Shown piece after piece: positions 1 to 6,006 of a stretch of DNA of 6,536 nt. This DNA comes from Deltaproteobacteria bacterium RBG_13_61_14 (GTDB taxonomy: Bacteria > RBG-13-61-14). A model generated the notes under the pieces. The model was not told the origin of the DNA, searched no databases, and worked only from the letters and a program-made list of their open reading frames with translations. Location: positions 1 to 6,536 of the forward strand of contig MGQK01000008.1 of the NCBI GenBank assembly GCA_001797815.1, in the 5' to 3' direction. The position numbers and the translations under genes were made by a program. Position 1 is the stretch's first letter. Every line of letters begins with the position of its first letter.

Positions 1-555
1 GGCCGCGGTCAAGCCGGCCTGGTTCAGCTCGTTCTCCATCTGCCAGAACTTGATGACAATGCCCTCGGCATCCAGGTAGCCGTCGCCGTCGTAGCGCTCG
101 ACCACCGCCCGGCTGTAGAGATACATCTGGCCCAGGTATTGCTCGCGGCCGAGCCGGTCGGGCGTGGCCAACTCGCCCTGGATCAGGGCATGCTGGCTGC
201 GGTAACCGTGCCCGATGACCGGGATCGGCTGCACCCCGCGATCCAAAAGCTCCCGCATCCGGCCGTCCACCCACGACCAATCGGTCTCGCGGATCAAAGC
301 GTCCACCCGCTCCGGGTGCTCTAACACCTCGGCCAGCGTGAGCTCCGGGTTCTGCACCTCCGGCGTCACCGCCTTCCAGGGGATATCCACGCGCGCCCAG
401 TGGATGCCCAGCTCCGTGAGGTAGGGCAAGGCGGCCGGGTTCGAGTCGCAGGTGCCAAAGAGGAAGGACGGGAGCGAGGCTTTGGCGCCGGCCCGGGCCG
501 GCGAAGAAAGGGTAAGGCCAATTACCAGACTAAGACAAACTCGCGGGAAAAGCAT
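1..555 (-). CDS. Secreted clan GH-A-like TIM-barrel glycoside hydrolase, N-terminal part (C-terminus beyond window)
   Basis: The frame runs open from an ATG at 555 to the window edge (185 codons, no stop), so the C-terminal part is missing. Residues 1-22 look like a Sec signal peptide: MLFPR, a hydrophobic stretch LSLVIGLTL, then SSPARA with cleavage likely after Ala22. The mature part starts like a (beta/alpha)8 barrel: FGTCDSNP near 33-40, LGIHWARVDIPW at 49-60, and GVQPIPVIGHGY at 107-118. WQMENE at 171-176 carries the Asn-Glu pair expected at the end of strand beta-4 in clan GH-A, where Glu176 would be the acid/base. The nucleophile Glu on strand beta-7 would lie outside the window. From this I infer an exported polysaccharide- or oligosaccharide-cleaving enzyme; the family (GH5, GH10, GH39, GH42 or other) cannot be fixed. 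It starts 32 nt after the oadB stop with only a weak GAGAGA-type ribosome site and may be the distal gene of that unit, though its role looks unrelated. Confidence 0.7.
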   Translation of the reverse strand, partial: MLFPRVCLSLVIGLTLSSPARAGAKASLPSFLFGTCDSNPAALPYLTELGIHWARVDIPWKAVTPEVQNPELTLAEVLEHPERVDALIRETDWSWVDGRMRELLDRGVQPIPVIGHGYRSQHALIQGELATPDRLGREQYLGQMYLYSRAVVERYDGDGYLDAEGIVIKFWQMENELNQAGLTAA

Positions 556-587
556 GACGAGTGTCTCTCGGTCTGTCCAAAAGTTTC

Positions 588-1721
588 TCAGCCGAGCACG
601 GCCCACATCACGCCCGCGGCGATGGCCGAGCCGATCACGCCGGCGACGTTGGGGCCCATGGCGTGCAAGAGCAGGTAGTTGTGCGGGTCTTCCTCGTTGC
701 CGACCATCTGCGCCACCCGCGCCGAGTCCGGCACCGCGGAAACCCCGGCGGCGCCGATCAGCGGGTTGATCTTGTCCTTGATCACCAGGTTCATGAGCTT
801 GGCGAAAAGCACGCCCGCGGCGGTGGCGATGACGAAGCTGAAGGCGCCGAGGAAGAAGATTTTCAGGGAGCGGGCGGTGAGGAAGGTCTGGACCGAGGCC
901 GAAGAGCCCACGCTGAGCCCGATCAGGAAGGTCATGATGTCGGTGAAGGAGGTGCGGGCGGTTTTGGCCAGGCGTTCGGTGACGCCGGACTCTTTGAGGA
1001 AGTTGCCGAAGCAGAGCATGCCCAGGAGCACGGCCGAGCCGGGCGCGACCAGGGTGGAGACCAGGAAGACGGCGACCGGGAACAGGAGTTTTTCCATGCG
1101 CGAGACCGGGCGGGGCGGTTTCATCCGGATCAAGCGCTCCCGGCGGGTGGTGAGCAGGCGCATGATCGGCGGCTGGATCACCGGGACCAGCGCGATGTAG
1201 GAGTAGCCGGCGATGGCGATGGGCGCGAGCAGTTCGGGCGACAGCACCGAGGCCAGGAAGATGGAAGTGGGCCCGTCGGCGCCGCCGATGATGCCGATGG
1301 AGCCAGCCTGCTTGAGGTCGAAGCCGAGGAGCAGGGCGGCCCCGAAGGCCATGAAGATGCCGAACTGGGCCGCGGCCCCGAGCAGAACCAGGCGGGGATT
1401 GGAGATGAGCGGGGTGAAGTCGGTCATGGCGCCGATGCCCAGGAAGATCAGGGGCGGGTAAATGCCCTTGAGGATGCCGTAATAGATGTAGTAGAACGCG
1501 CTGTTGGGGTTGTTGACGTCGGTGAAGTAAAAAGGCTCGCCGTGGATGATGATCGGCGGCACGTTGGCGATGAGGATGCCGAAGCCGATGGGGACCAGGA
1601 GCAGCGGCTCGTAATGCTTCTTGATCGCGATGTAGAAGAAAACAAAGGCCACCGCGAACATGATGAAGTGGCCGGGGGTCAGGTGGACGAGACCGATGAT
1701 GTCCGGAAGATGGAATTTCAT
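588..1721 (-). CDS. oadB: Na+-translocating decarboxylase beta subunit (OadB/MmdB/GcdB family)
   Basis: This is the membrane subunit that decarboxylates carboxybiotin on the carrier protein and couples this to Na+ export across the cytoplasmic membrane. At 377 aa it is about full length for the family and is hydrophobic throughout. Family landmarks are visible: GIGAMTDFTPLISNPR at 95-110, whose Asp101 corresponds to the Na+/H+-coupling Asp of OadB; GGADGPTSIF at 146-155, the most diagnostic motif; LIGAAGVSAVP at 321-331; and GPNVAGVIGSAIAAG at 356-370. A GAGG Shine-Dalgarno sits 7 nt before the ATG and overlaps the stop codon of the biotin carrier gene, 9 nt upstream, which argues for translational coupling. 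The order OadG, biotin carrier, OadB matches methylmalonyl-CoA decarboxylase operons (mmdD-C-B). The substrate (oxaloacetate, methylmalonyl-CoA, glutaconyl-CoA or malonate type) cannot be read from beta, so the symbol marks the family only. Confidence 0.95.
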   Translation of the reverse strand: MKFHLPDIIGLVHLTPGHFIMFAVAFVFFYIAIKKHYEPLLLVPIGFGILIANVPPIIIHGEPFYFTDVNNPNSAFYYIYYGILKGIYPPLIFLGIGAMTDFTPLISNPRLVLLGAAAQFGIFMAFGAALLLGFDLKQAGSIGIIGGADGPTSIFLASVLSPELLAPIAIAGYSYIALVPVIQPPIMRLLTTRRERLIRMKPPRPVSRMEKLLFPVAVFLVSTLVAPGSAVLLGMLCFGNFLKESGVTERLAKTARTSFTDIMTFLIGLSVGSSASVQTFLTARSLKIFFLGAFSFVIATAAGVLFAKLMNLVIKDKINPLIGAAGVSAVPDSARVAQMVGNEEDPHNYLLLHAMGPNVAGVIGSAIAAGVMWAVLG

Positions 1722-1730
1722 CTCCCGACC

Positions 1731-2210
1731 TCAGCCCGCCACCACGATCAGCACGTCGCCTTCCTGAATCTCGTCGTGGGGCTTGACCCGGACCTCCGCC
1801 ACCCGGCCGTCATGAGGCGCCACGATGTTGTTCTCCATCTTCATCGCCTCGATCACCACCAGCACGTCGCCCGCGGAAAAGCTGTCGCCCGGCTTCACCC
1901 GCACCTCCAACACCAGGCCCGGCAAGGGCGAGTGAATATGCCGGCCGGAAGGGCCGCTGTCTTCCACCGGGGTGGTCTGCACCCGCACCACCGAGCCGGC
2001 GGCCGGAGCCGCGGCCGCGGCTTTGGGCGCAACCGGCATCGCGGCGCTGACCGCGGCCGGCCGGACCGGGCCGAGGGCGCCCGGGTTGGCGGAAGAAATC
2101 TCCACCCGGTAATCCGTGCCGTTGACTTCGACCAGGGCCTCCCGGCTGCCAAGCTCCTTAATCACCACCCGGTAGGCCACTCCCCCGATCACGTATTCAA
2201 AACTGCTCAT
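1731..2210 (-). CDS. Biotin carboxyl carrier subunit of the Na+-pumping decarboxylase (MmdC/GcdC-like)
   Basis: This 159-aa protein carries carboxyl groups on biotin from the carboxyltransferase (alpha) to the membrane beta subunit. The C-terminal biotinyl domain (about 90-159) contains SPLPGLVLEVRVKPGD and the biotinylation motif EAMKMEN at 121-127. Lys124 is the modified residue and lies exactly 35 residues from the C-terminus, the usual spacing. Residues 42-80 are an Ala/Pro-rich flexible linker, the swinging arm typical of these subunits. The N-terminal 40 residues hold two similar short segments, GGVAYRVVI and VNGTDYRVEI, which may be a small beta-hairpin repeat. A GAGG ribosome site stands 8 nt before the ATG. 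Spacers are 15 nt from oadG and 9 nt to oadB, so the three genes are almost certainly cotranscribed. An acetyl-CoA carboxylase carrier is less likely, because that protein normally sits with AccC rather than OadB/OadG. Confidence 0.93.
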   Translation of the reverse strand: MSSFEYVIGGVAYRVVIKELGSREALVEVNGTDYRVEISSANPGALGPVRPAAVSAAMPVAPKAAAAAPAAGSVVRVQTTPVEDSGPSGRHIHSPLPGLVLEVRVKPGDSFSAGDVLVVIEAMKMENNIVAPHDGRVAEVRVKPHDEIQEGDVLIVVAG

Positions 2211-2225
2211 CCGCGCGACCTCTTA

Positions 2226-2600
2226 TTACCTCTGCTCCCAATGACTGCTGCGCCGGTGCTGGAGCAGGCGGCCTTGCTCCCGCCAGTTCACCGCCGCCGA
2301 GACCCGGACCTCCGCTGTAACCGCAGCCGCGGCCCCGGCGTGGGCAGCCGGGCGGGCCTGGGCCAGGGCCAGCGCGATCGCGGCCACCACCTCCTCCGGG
2401 ACCTCGAATTCCTCGCTCGCCGCGGCCGCGGCCGCCGGGACCGGCTGGGAGGCCGGCTTCTTCCCGGCCAGGCTCTCGCTGTAGCGGGACGAGGCCCGGC
2501 CGGTGCCCGCGAAAAAGACATACAGGAGTGCAAGGCAGAAAAAGACCGTGCCCATGCCCAGGAGGGTCAGGTTCAGCGCGTAAATTTCTTCGGTCAGCAT
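2226..2600 (-). CDS. Small membrane subunit of the Na+-pumping decarboxylase (OadG/MmdD family)
   Basis: This 124-aa protein has the OadG plan. A single N-terminal membrane segment (about 8-30, LNLTLLGMGTVFFCLALLYVFF) is followed by an Ala/Pro-rich linker. Next comes an EVPEEVVAAIALALA segment at 66-80, like the helix found in long OadG/MmdD proteins. It ends in a basic tail containing NWREQGRLLQHRR at 105-117. In known complexes this subunit anchors and stabilises the assembly of alpha, carrier and beta. I chose the ATG at 2600 because an AGGG/GAGG ribosome site lies 5 nt upstream and the membrane helix then falls right at the N-terminus. The frame could open as far as 2783, but that would add 61 residues without family character. 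The gene ends in two consecutive TAA codons. Recognition rests on topology, tail and neighbours, since this family is poorly conserved in sequence. Confidence 0.82.
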   Translation of the reverse strand: MLTEEIYALNLTLLGMGTVFFCLALLYVFFAGTGRASSRYSESLAGKKPASQPVPAAAAAASEEFEVPEEVVAAIALALAQARPAAHAGAAAAVTAEVRVSAAVNWREQGRLLQHRRSSHWEQR

Positions 2601-2626
2601 TCGTCCCTCGCCTTTCGAGTCGAGCC

Positions 2627-2635
2627 ATTGTAACA
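2627..2635 (-). promoter_or_regulatory. Candidate extended -10 promoter for the oadG-carrier-oadB unit
   Basis: On the minus strand the sequence reads TGTTACAAT, an extended -10 (TGn followed by TACAAT, five of six bases of TATAAT). No good -35 is present; the best is TTCCCT at 16-nt spacing, which is tolerable for an extended -10 promoter. Transcription would start near 2620, leaving a leader of about 20 nt that contains the oadG ribosome site. It lies just downstream of a candidate terminator. This is a motif-based inference. Confidence 0.4.
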
Positions 2636-2644
2636 AATCCTGCG

Positions 2645-2667
2645 AAAAAGGGAAGGCCGCAACGGCC
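2645..2667 (-). terminator. Candidate Rho-independent terminator after the dehydrogenase gene
   Basis: Read on the minus strand, a 5-bp all-GC hairpin (GGCCG, loop TTG, CGGCC) is followed directly by TTCCCTTTTT. It lies about 80 nt past the dehydrogenase stop and just upstream of the extended -10 motif, which is where a boundary between two transcription units would be expected. The stem is short and the T tract is interrupted by CCC, so confidence is modest. Confidence 0.35.
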
Positions 2668-2749
2668 AGGGCCGAAAAGCAAAGATTATCCGCCGTCGCC
2701 CCGGCCGCGGGAGGGAAACCCGGGGAAGAGGAGTTGTTCCGAATTGTTC

Positions 2750-3739
2750 CTACTTTTTCTGGCGAGCCTGGGGGTTCACGCACCAGGGCGGCAGCCCGCC
2801 CTTCAGCCCGGCCAAAAGGTTCTCTGCGGTCATCACCGCCATCCGGTTCCGGGTCTCAATCGAGGCGCTCCCCAAATGCGGGGCCAGCACCACGTTCGCA
2901 ATCTCGGCCAGGCCCGGGCTGAGCTTCGGCTCCTGCTCATACACGTCCAAGGCCGCGCCCGCGATCTGCTTCTTCCGCAGCGCTTCCACCAGGGCGGCCT
3001 CGTCCACCACCGGCCCGCGCGCCACGTTGATGAGGTAGGCCCTCGGCTTCATTTGCTCGAGTTGTTCTTTGCCGATCAGGTGATAGCTTTCCTGGTTGAG
3101 CGGGCAGTGGAGCGAGAGGAAGTCGCTCTCGCGCACCAGTTCCTCGAGCGAGACGAACCGCACCGGGATCGCGGCCTCTTCCGGCTCGGCCAGGCGCCGG
3201 CGGTTGTGGTAGATCACGTTCAGGCCGAAGCCCTTGGCCCGGCGGGCCACCGCCTTCCCGATCCGGCCCAGGCCCACGATGCCCAGGGTCTTGCCGTTGA
3301 AGTCCGCGCCCACGAGCTGGGTCGGCGCCCACCCGGTCCAGCGGCCGCTCCGCACCAGCCGGTCGCCTTCCACGATCCGCCGGCCCAGGGACAGGATCAA
3401 GGCTAAAGTCAGGTCCGCGGTGGCCTCGGTTAGCACGCCCGGGGTGTTGCCCACCACGATGCCTCGGCGGGTCGCCTCGTCCAGATCAATGTTGTCAAAG
3501 CCCACGGCCATGGTGGCAATGACCTTGAGCTTGGGCCCCGCGGCCGCGATCACGTCCCCGCCCATCGGGTCGGAGAGCAGGCACACGATCCCGTCCTTGC
3601 CGGCCGCCAGCGCCAACAGCTTCTCCTTGGGGATCGGCCGGTCCTCTTCCCATAACCGCACCGAGCACTCCTTCCGGATCAGGTCCAACCCTGCCTCAGG
3701 TATCTGGCGGGTGACCAGGACTTCCCATGCTCCCATCAT
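2750..3739 (-). CDS. gyaR: D-2-hydroxyacid dehydrogenase, glyoxylate/hydroxypyruvate reductase type (GyaR-like)
   Basis: This cytoplasmic enzyme would reduce hydroxypyruvate to D-glycerate, or glyoxylate to glycolate, with NAD(P)H. Its 329 aa is a normal length. The substrate-binding part has VIATMAVGFDNID at 73-85; the Rossmann loop GLGRIG is at 156-161. The catalytic set is complete: Arg241 (NVARGP), Glu270 (QEP) and His288 (PHLGSAS). After the second Rossmann strand the sequence is IYHNRRR (176-182) with no acidic residue, so NADPH preference is likely. Two ATG codons are adjacent. The GGGAGG site is 2 nt from the first and 5 nt from the second (3736), so the second may be the true start; numbering here uses the first. 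It follows the symporter gene by 65 nt on the same strand, suggesting joint transcription and use of a substrate brought in by that transporter. Other D-2-hydroxyacid dehydrogenases, such as D-lactate or phosphoglycerate types, are less likely. Confidence 0.9.
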   Translation of the reverse strand: MMGAWEVLVTRQIPEAGLDLIRKECSVRLWEEDRPIPKEKLLALAAGKDGIVCLLSDPMGGDVIAAAGPKLKVIATMAVGFDNIDLDEATRRGIVVGNTPGVLTEATADLTLALILSLGRRIVEGDRLVRSGRWTGWAPTQLVGADFNGKTLGIVGLGRIGKAVARRAKGFGLNVIYHNRRRLAEPEEAAIPVRFVSLEELVRESDFLSLHCPLNQESYHLIGKEQLEQMKPRAYLINVARGPVVDEAALVEALRKKQIAGAALDVYEQEPKLSPGLAEIANVVLAPHLGSASIETRNRMAVMTAENLLAGLKGGLPPWCVNPQARQKK

Positions 3740-3761
3740 CGCCTCCCAGAGGAATCTTTAG

Positions 3762-3788
3762 AAAAAAGGAACGCTCAAGAATCTAGCG
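3762..3788 (-). terminator. Weak hairpin plus T6 between symporter and dehydrogenase genes
   Basis: On the minus strand CGCT, a 9-nt loop and AGCG are followed four bases past the stem by TTTTTT. The 4-bp stem, extendable by one G-T pair, is too weak for a strong terminator. It could cause partial termination or be chance. Read-through into the dehydrogenase gene is assumed in the operon model. Confidence 0.2.
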
Positions 3789-3804
3789 CGAGGAGAAGTT
3801 TAGA

Positions 3805-5319
3805 TCAAGACCCGGAGCCCGGCGCCGCGGCCCAGGCCGGGAAGGAGAAAAGGTCCGCCTCAAAGGCCCAGTCGGCCAGGAAATAGACAAAGAGCGAGAT
3901 GACTACCGCCCCGATCAGGTTGAAGAAGAAACCGGTCTTGGCCATCTGCGGCAGGCGGATAAGGCCGGAGCCGAAGACGATGGCGTTGGGCGGGGTGGCC
4001 GCGGGAAGCATGAAGGCGCAGGAGGCGGAGAGCGCGGCCGGGACCATGAGCAGGAAGGGATGGACCTGAAGGGCCTCGGCGCTGAAAGCCATGACCGGCA
4101 TCATGATGGTGGTGATGGCGGTGTTGCTGGTGACCTCGGTGAGGAAGGTCATCATCAGGCAGACCGCGGCCAGCATTACGATCGGCGGCACCCCGGACAA
4201 CACCGCCAGGTTCTTGCCGGTCCATTCCGCGAAGCCGCTCTGCTCGAGCCCGGCCGCCAGCGCGAAGCCGCCGCCGAACAGGATGAGCACGCCCCAGGGA
4301 ATCCGCACCGCGCTCTCCCAGTCCAGGGCGAACTCGCCCTGCTTGAGGTTCACCGGGATCAGGAACAGCGAGAGCGCGGCCGCGACGGCGATGGTGGAGT
4401 CGTCCACCTTCACCCCGGCGGGAAGGCAGCGCGACCAGAGTTCGCGGGTGATCCAGAGCAGGGCGGTGACGGCGAAGACGATGAGCACGGAAGCCTCGCC
4501 CCGGCTCATGGGCCCGAGCTTGCTCAGCTCCTCCCGGATCAGGTCGCGCTCCAGGCGGATTCCAACGCCTACGCCCCGGAACATGATCCGGGTGAGGAAG
4601 AGCCAGGCCAAGAGCAGCATGACCAGGCTGAGGGGCAAGCCGAGCTTGATCCACTCGCTGAAGAAGACTTCGGGCGCGTGGGGAAAGAGGGCCTTGACCT
4701 GGCCGGCGAAGATGGCGTTGGGCGGCGTGCCCACCAGGGTGGCGAGGCCGCCGCAGGAGGAGGCATAGGCGATGCCGAGGAGGAGCGCGACCGCGAAGGC
4801 GTCGGAGCGGGCGTCTTCGGGCTTGGCCACGCCCTGGGCCCGCCAGATCACGGAGAGGGCGATGGGGAGCATCATCACGGTGGTGGCGGTGTTGGAGATC
4901 CACATGGAGAGGAGTGCGGTCGCGGTCATGAAGCCGAGGATGAGCCGGTGGGGCGAGCCGCCGATCCGGCGGATGATGTGGAGCGCGATCCGGCGGTGCA
5001 GCCACCACTTTTTCATGGCCTCGGCGATGATAAAGCCGCCCATCATCAGGAACACCACCCGGTCGGCATAAGGGGCGGTGACGGCCTTGGTGTCGAGGAT
5101 GCCGAGGAGGGGGAAGAGGACGATGGGGAAGAGGGCGGTGGCGTAGATGGGAATGACCTCCCCAATCCAGAAAGCCGCCATCAAGGCGGCCACGGCCGCG
5201 GTCCGCTGCGCGGCAGGGTTGAGGCCGGAGAGCGCCGGCAAGAGCAGGAGCGCGAGGAAGAGGCCCACTCCGATGGCAGCACCCCAGAGCCGACGGCTGG
5301 CCAGCCAGGAGAGGCTCAT
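3805..5319 (-). CDS. DASS/SLC13-family Na+/di- or tricarboxylate symporter
   Basis: This 504-aa polytopic inner-membrane protein belongs to the divalent anion:Na+ symporter family (VcINDY, SdcS, NaDC relatives). Both halves of the family's internal repeat show the signature substrate/Na+ site. The first has SNT at 142-144 (in MWISNTATTVMMLP) and GTPPNAIF at 197-204. The second has SNT at 398-400 (in TEVTSNTAITTIMMP) and ATPPNAIVFGSG at 441-452. Hydrophobic segments are spread over the whole length, including 13-32 and 466-484. Likely cargo is succinate, malate, fumarate or citrate; sulfate is less likely, because there are no TrkA-C (RCK) insertions of the sort common in that branch. No ribosome site precedes the ATG. 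Instead a consensus promoter ends 11 nt upstream, so the mRNA may be leaderless. A later start is unlikely because the first membrane helix begins near residue 13. The dehydrogenase gene follows 65 nt downstream. Confidence 0.93.
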   Translation of the reverse strand: MSLSWLASRRLWGAAIGVGLFLALLLLPALSGLNPAAQRTAAVAALMAAFWIGEVIPIYATALFPIVLFPLLGILDTKAVTAPYADRVVFLMMGGFIIAEAMKKWWLHRRIALHIIRRIGGSPHRLILGFMTATALLSMWISNTATTVMMLPIALSVIWRAQGVAKPEDARSDAFAVALLLGIAYASSCGGLATLVGTPPNAIFAGQVKALFPHAPEVFFSEWIKLGLPLSLVMLLLAWLFLTRIMFRGVGVGIRLERDLIREELSKLGPMSRGEASVLIVFAVTALLWITRELWSRCLPAGVKVDDSTIAVAAALSLFLIPVNLKQGEFALDWESAVRIPWGVLILFGGGFALAAGLEQSGFAEWTGKNLAVLSGVPPIVMLAAVCLMMTFLTEVTSNTAITTIMMPVMAFSAEALQVHPFLLMVPAALSASCAFMLPAATPPNAIVFGSGLIRLPQMAKTGFFFNLIGAVVISLFVYFLADWAFEADLFSFPAWAAAPGSGS

Positions 5320-5330
5320 AATTGGGTGGG

Positions 5331-5359
5331 ATTATAAGAGGGGGAGGGAGTCAAGTCAA
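5331..5359 (-). promoter_or_regulatory. Strong sigma70-type promoter of the symporter gene
   Basis: On the minus strand TTGACT (5359-5354) is separated by exactly 17 nt from TATAAT (5336-5331). The -35 differs from consensus at one base and the -10 is perfect. The expected start point (about 5324-5322, most likely the A at 5323) is only 3-5 nt before the ATG at 5319. A second overlapping TTGACT at 12-nt spacing is out of register and probably irrelevant. Confidence 0.72.
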
Positions 5360-5373
5360 TGTTTCTTTTCAGG

Positions 5374-5384
5374 CCGATTATCGG
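5374..5384. promoter_or_regulatory. Short palindrome between divergent promoters (possible operator)
   Basis: CCGATTATCGG is an 11-nt perfect palindrome with a single central base. It lies between the two -35 boxes of the divergent promoters, 14 nt from the leftward one and 16 nt from the rightward one. A shared regulator site is possible, but short palindromes are common by chance. Confidence 0.22.
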
Positions 5385-5400
5385 GGAATCCGGGCTTATC

Positions 5401-5429
5401 TTGACTTTCAAACTTGTAGCCGCTAGATT
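5401..5429 (+). promoter_or_regulatory. Probable promoter of the slyD-like gene
   Basis: TTGACT (5401-5406) and TAGATT (5424-5429) are separated by 17 nt, followed by an A-rich stretch. Five of six -35 bases and four of six -10 bases match consensus. Transcription would start near 5436, giving a leader of about 127 nt. A 6-bp inverted repeat, CCGCTA (5420-5425) and TAGCGG (5443-5448), straddles the -10 and the start point and could be an operator. Confidence 0.5.
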
Positions 5430-5448
5430 AAAAATAGAAAAATAGCGG

Positions 5449-5547
5449 AGGGGTATAAGGGACTCTTCAAACACCGGACCCGGACTTGGCCTCGCGAGTC
5501 CTCCCTGCGTTTGGACCCTTTCTGCCCGCAACCTTACACTTACCCCT
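5449..5547 (+). other. Potentially structured 5' leader of the slyD-like gene
   Basis: Nested complementary segments are present: AGGGGTA (5449-5455) with TACCCCT (5541-5547), and inside them GGACTC (5460-5465) with GAGTCC (5496-5501). The outer pair would close about 4 nt before the ribosome site (AAAGGAG, 5553-5559). I do not recognise a known riboswitch or RNA thermometer. The pairing may be chance. Confidence 0.2.
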
Positions 5548-5562
5548 AACCCAAAGGAGCCG

Positions 5563-6006
5563 ATGATGCGAATTGCCCCCGGATGCCAGGTCGAAATTTC
5601 TTATGTCCTCTCCCTGCCCAACGGAGAGATCGTCGAGAGCAACGAGGAGGCGCGTCCGCTCCAGTTCGTCTGCGGGGAGGGCCAGATTTTACCGGCCCTG
5701 GAAGACGCGGTGCTGGGTCTCCAGGAAGCGGAAGAGGTCGAGTTCGACCTTAGCCCGGATCAGGCCTATGGGGAGCGCAACCCGGAAGCGATCTTGACCG
5801 TCCCCCGCCACGAAATCCCGCCCGGGATCACCCTGGAAGAGGGGTTGGTCTATATGCTCAAGGGCGAGGAGGCCGGCGAGCGCATGGTGATGATCGCGAG
5901 CGTGACCGACGCGGAAGTCATCCTCGACTTCAATCACCCCCTGGCCGGCCAGGCCCTCCACTTCCAGGTCAAAGTAGTTTCCGTGTCCAAAGATGCGGAC
6001 GCTTAA
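5563..6006 (+). CDS. slyD: SlyD-like FKBP-type peptidyl-prolyl cis-trans isomerase
   Basis: This cytoplasmic prolyl isomerase/chaperone is 147 aa. It opens with the FKBP half: VEISYVLSLPNGEIVESN at 10-27, then GEGQILPALEDAVLGLQ at 38-54. AYGERNPEAI at 68-77 leads into the inserted chaperone (IF) domain, which ends near DFNHPLAGQALHFQVKVVSV at 122-141, where the FKBP strand resumes. This split FKBP-IF-FKBP order is diagnostic for SlyD. The His/Cys-rich nickel-binding tail of E. coli SlyD is absent, as in short homologues, so a nickel-delivery role is not supported. Two adjacent ATG codons occur. AAAGGAG ends 3 nt before the first and 6 nt before the second (5566), so the second may be used. 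It is transcribed divergently from the symporter gene and appears to be a housekeeping protein-folding gene. The first TAATACT of a triple repeat begins at its TAA stop. Confidence 0.93.
   Translation: MMRIAPGCQVEISYVLSLPNGEIVESNEEARPLQFVCGEGQILPALEDAVLGLQEAEEVEFDLSPDQAYGERNPEAILTVPRHEIPPGITLEEGLVYMLKGEEAGERMVMIASVTDAEVILDFNHPLAGQALHFQVKVVSVSKDADA

Noticed and set aside
215-769. Small plus-strand frames over the glycosidase and the end of oadB
   Set aside because: They are antisense to genes with clear motifs, and their products are Arg/Pro/Ser-rich without recognisable domains.
561-2633. 690-codon open frame on the plus strand
   Set aside because: It lies antisense over oadB, the biotin carrier and oadG. 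Its product is a His/Asp/Arg/Gly-rich string typical of the complement of GC-rich genes, with no domain.
2699-2725. CCCCGG/CCGGGG 6-bp stem with 15-nt loop after the dehydrogenase gene
   Set aside because: It is not followed by a T tract, and such pairs are common in GC-rich DNA. The hairpin at 2655-2667 is the better terminator candidate.
2734-2750. Near-tandem 10-mers (GAGTTGTTCC, GAATTGTTCC) at the dehydrogenase stop
   Set aside because: Only two imperfect copies exist and they partly overlap the stop codon. There is no evidence for function.
2601-2783. 61-codon upstream extension of oadG
   Set aside because: It would overlap the end of the dehydrogenase gene, adds residues before the membrane anchor without OadG character, and ignores the good ribosome site at 2606-2609.
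4060-5337. 425-codon open frame on the plus strand
   Set aside because: It is antisense to the symporter, rich in Glu/Gly/His/Asp, and has no recognisable fold. It is a GC-driven shadow.
5316-5531. 71-codon minus-strand frame in the divergent region
   Set aside because: It covers the symporter promoter and start, its product resembles no family I know, and the promoter signals explain the region better.
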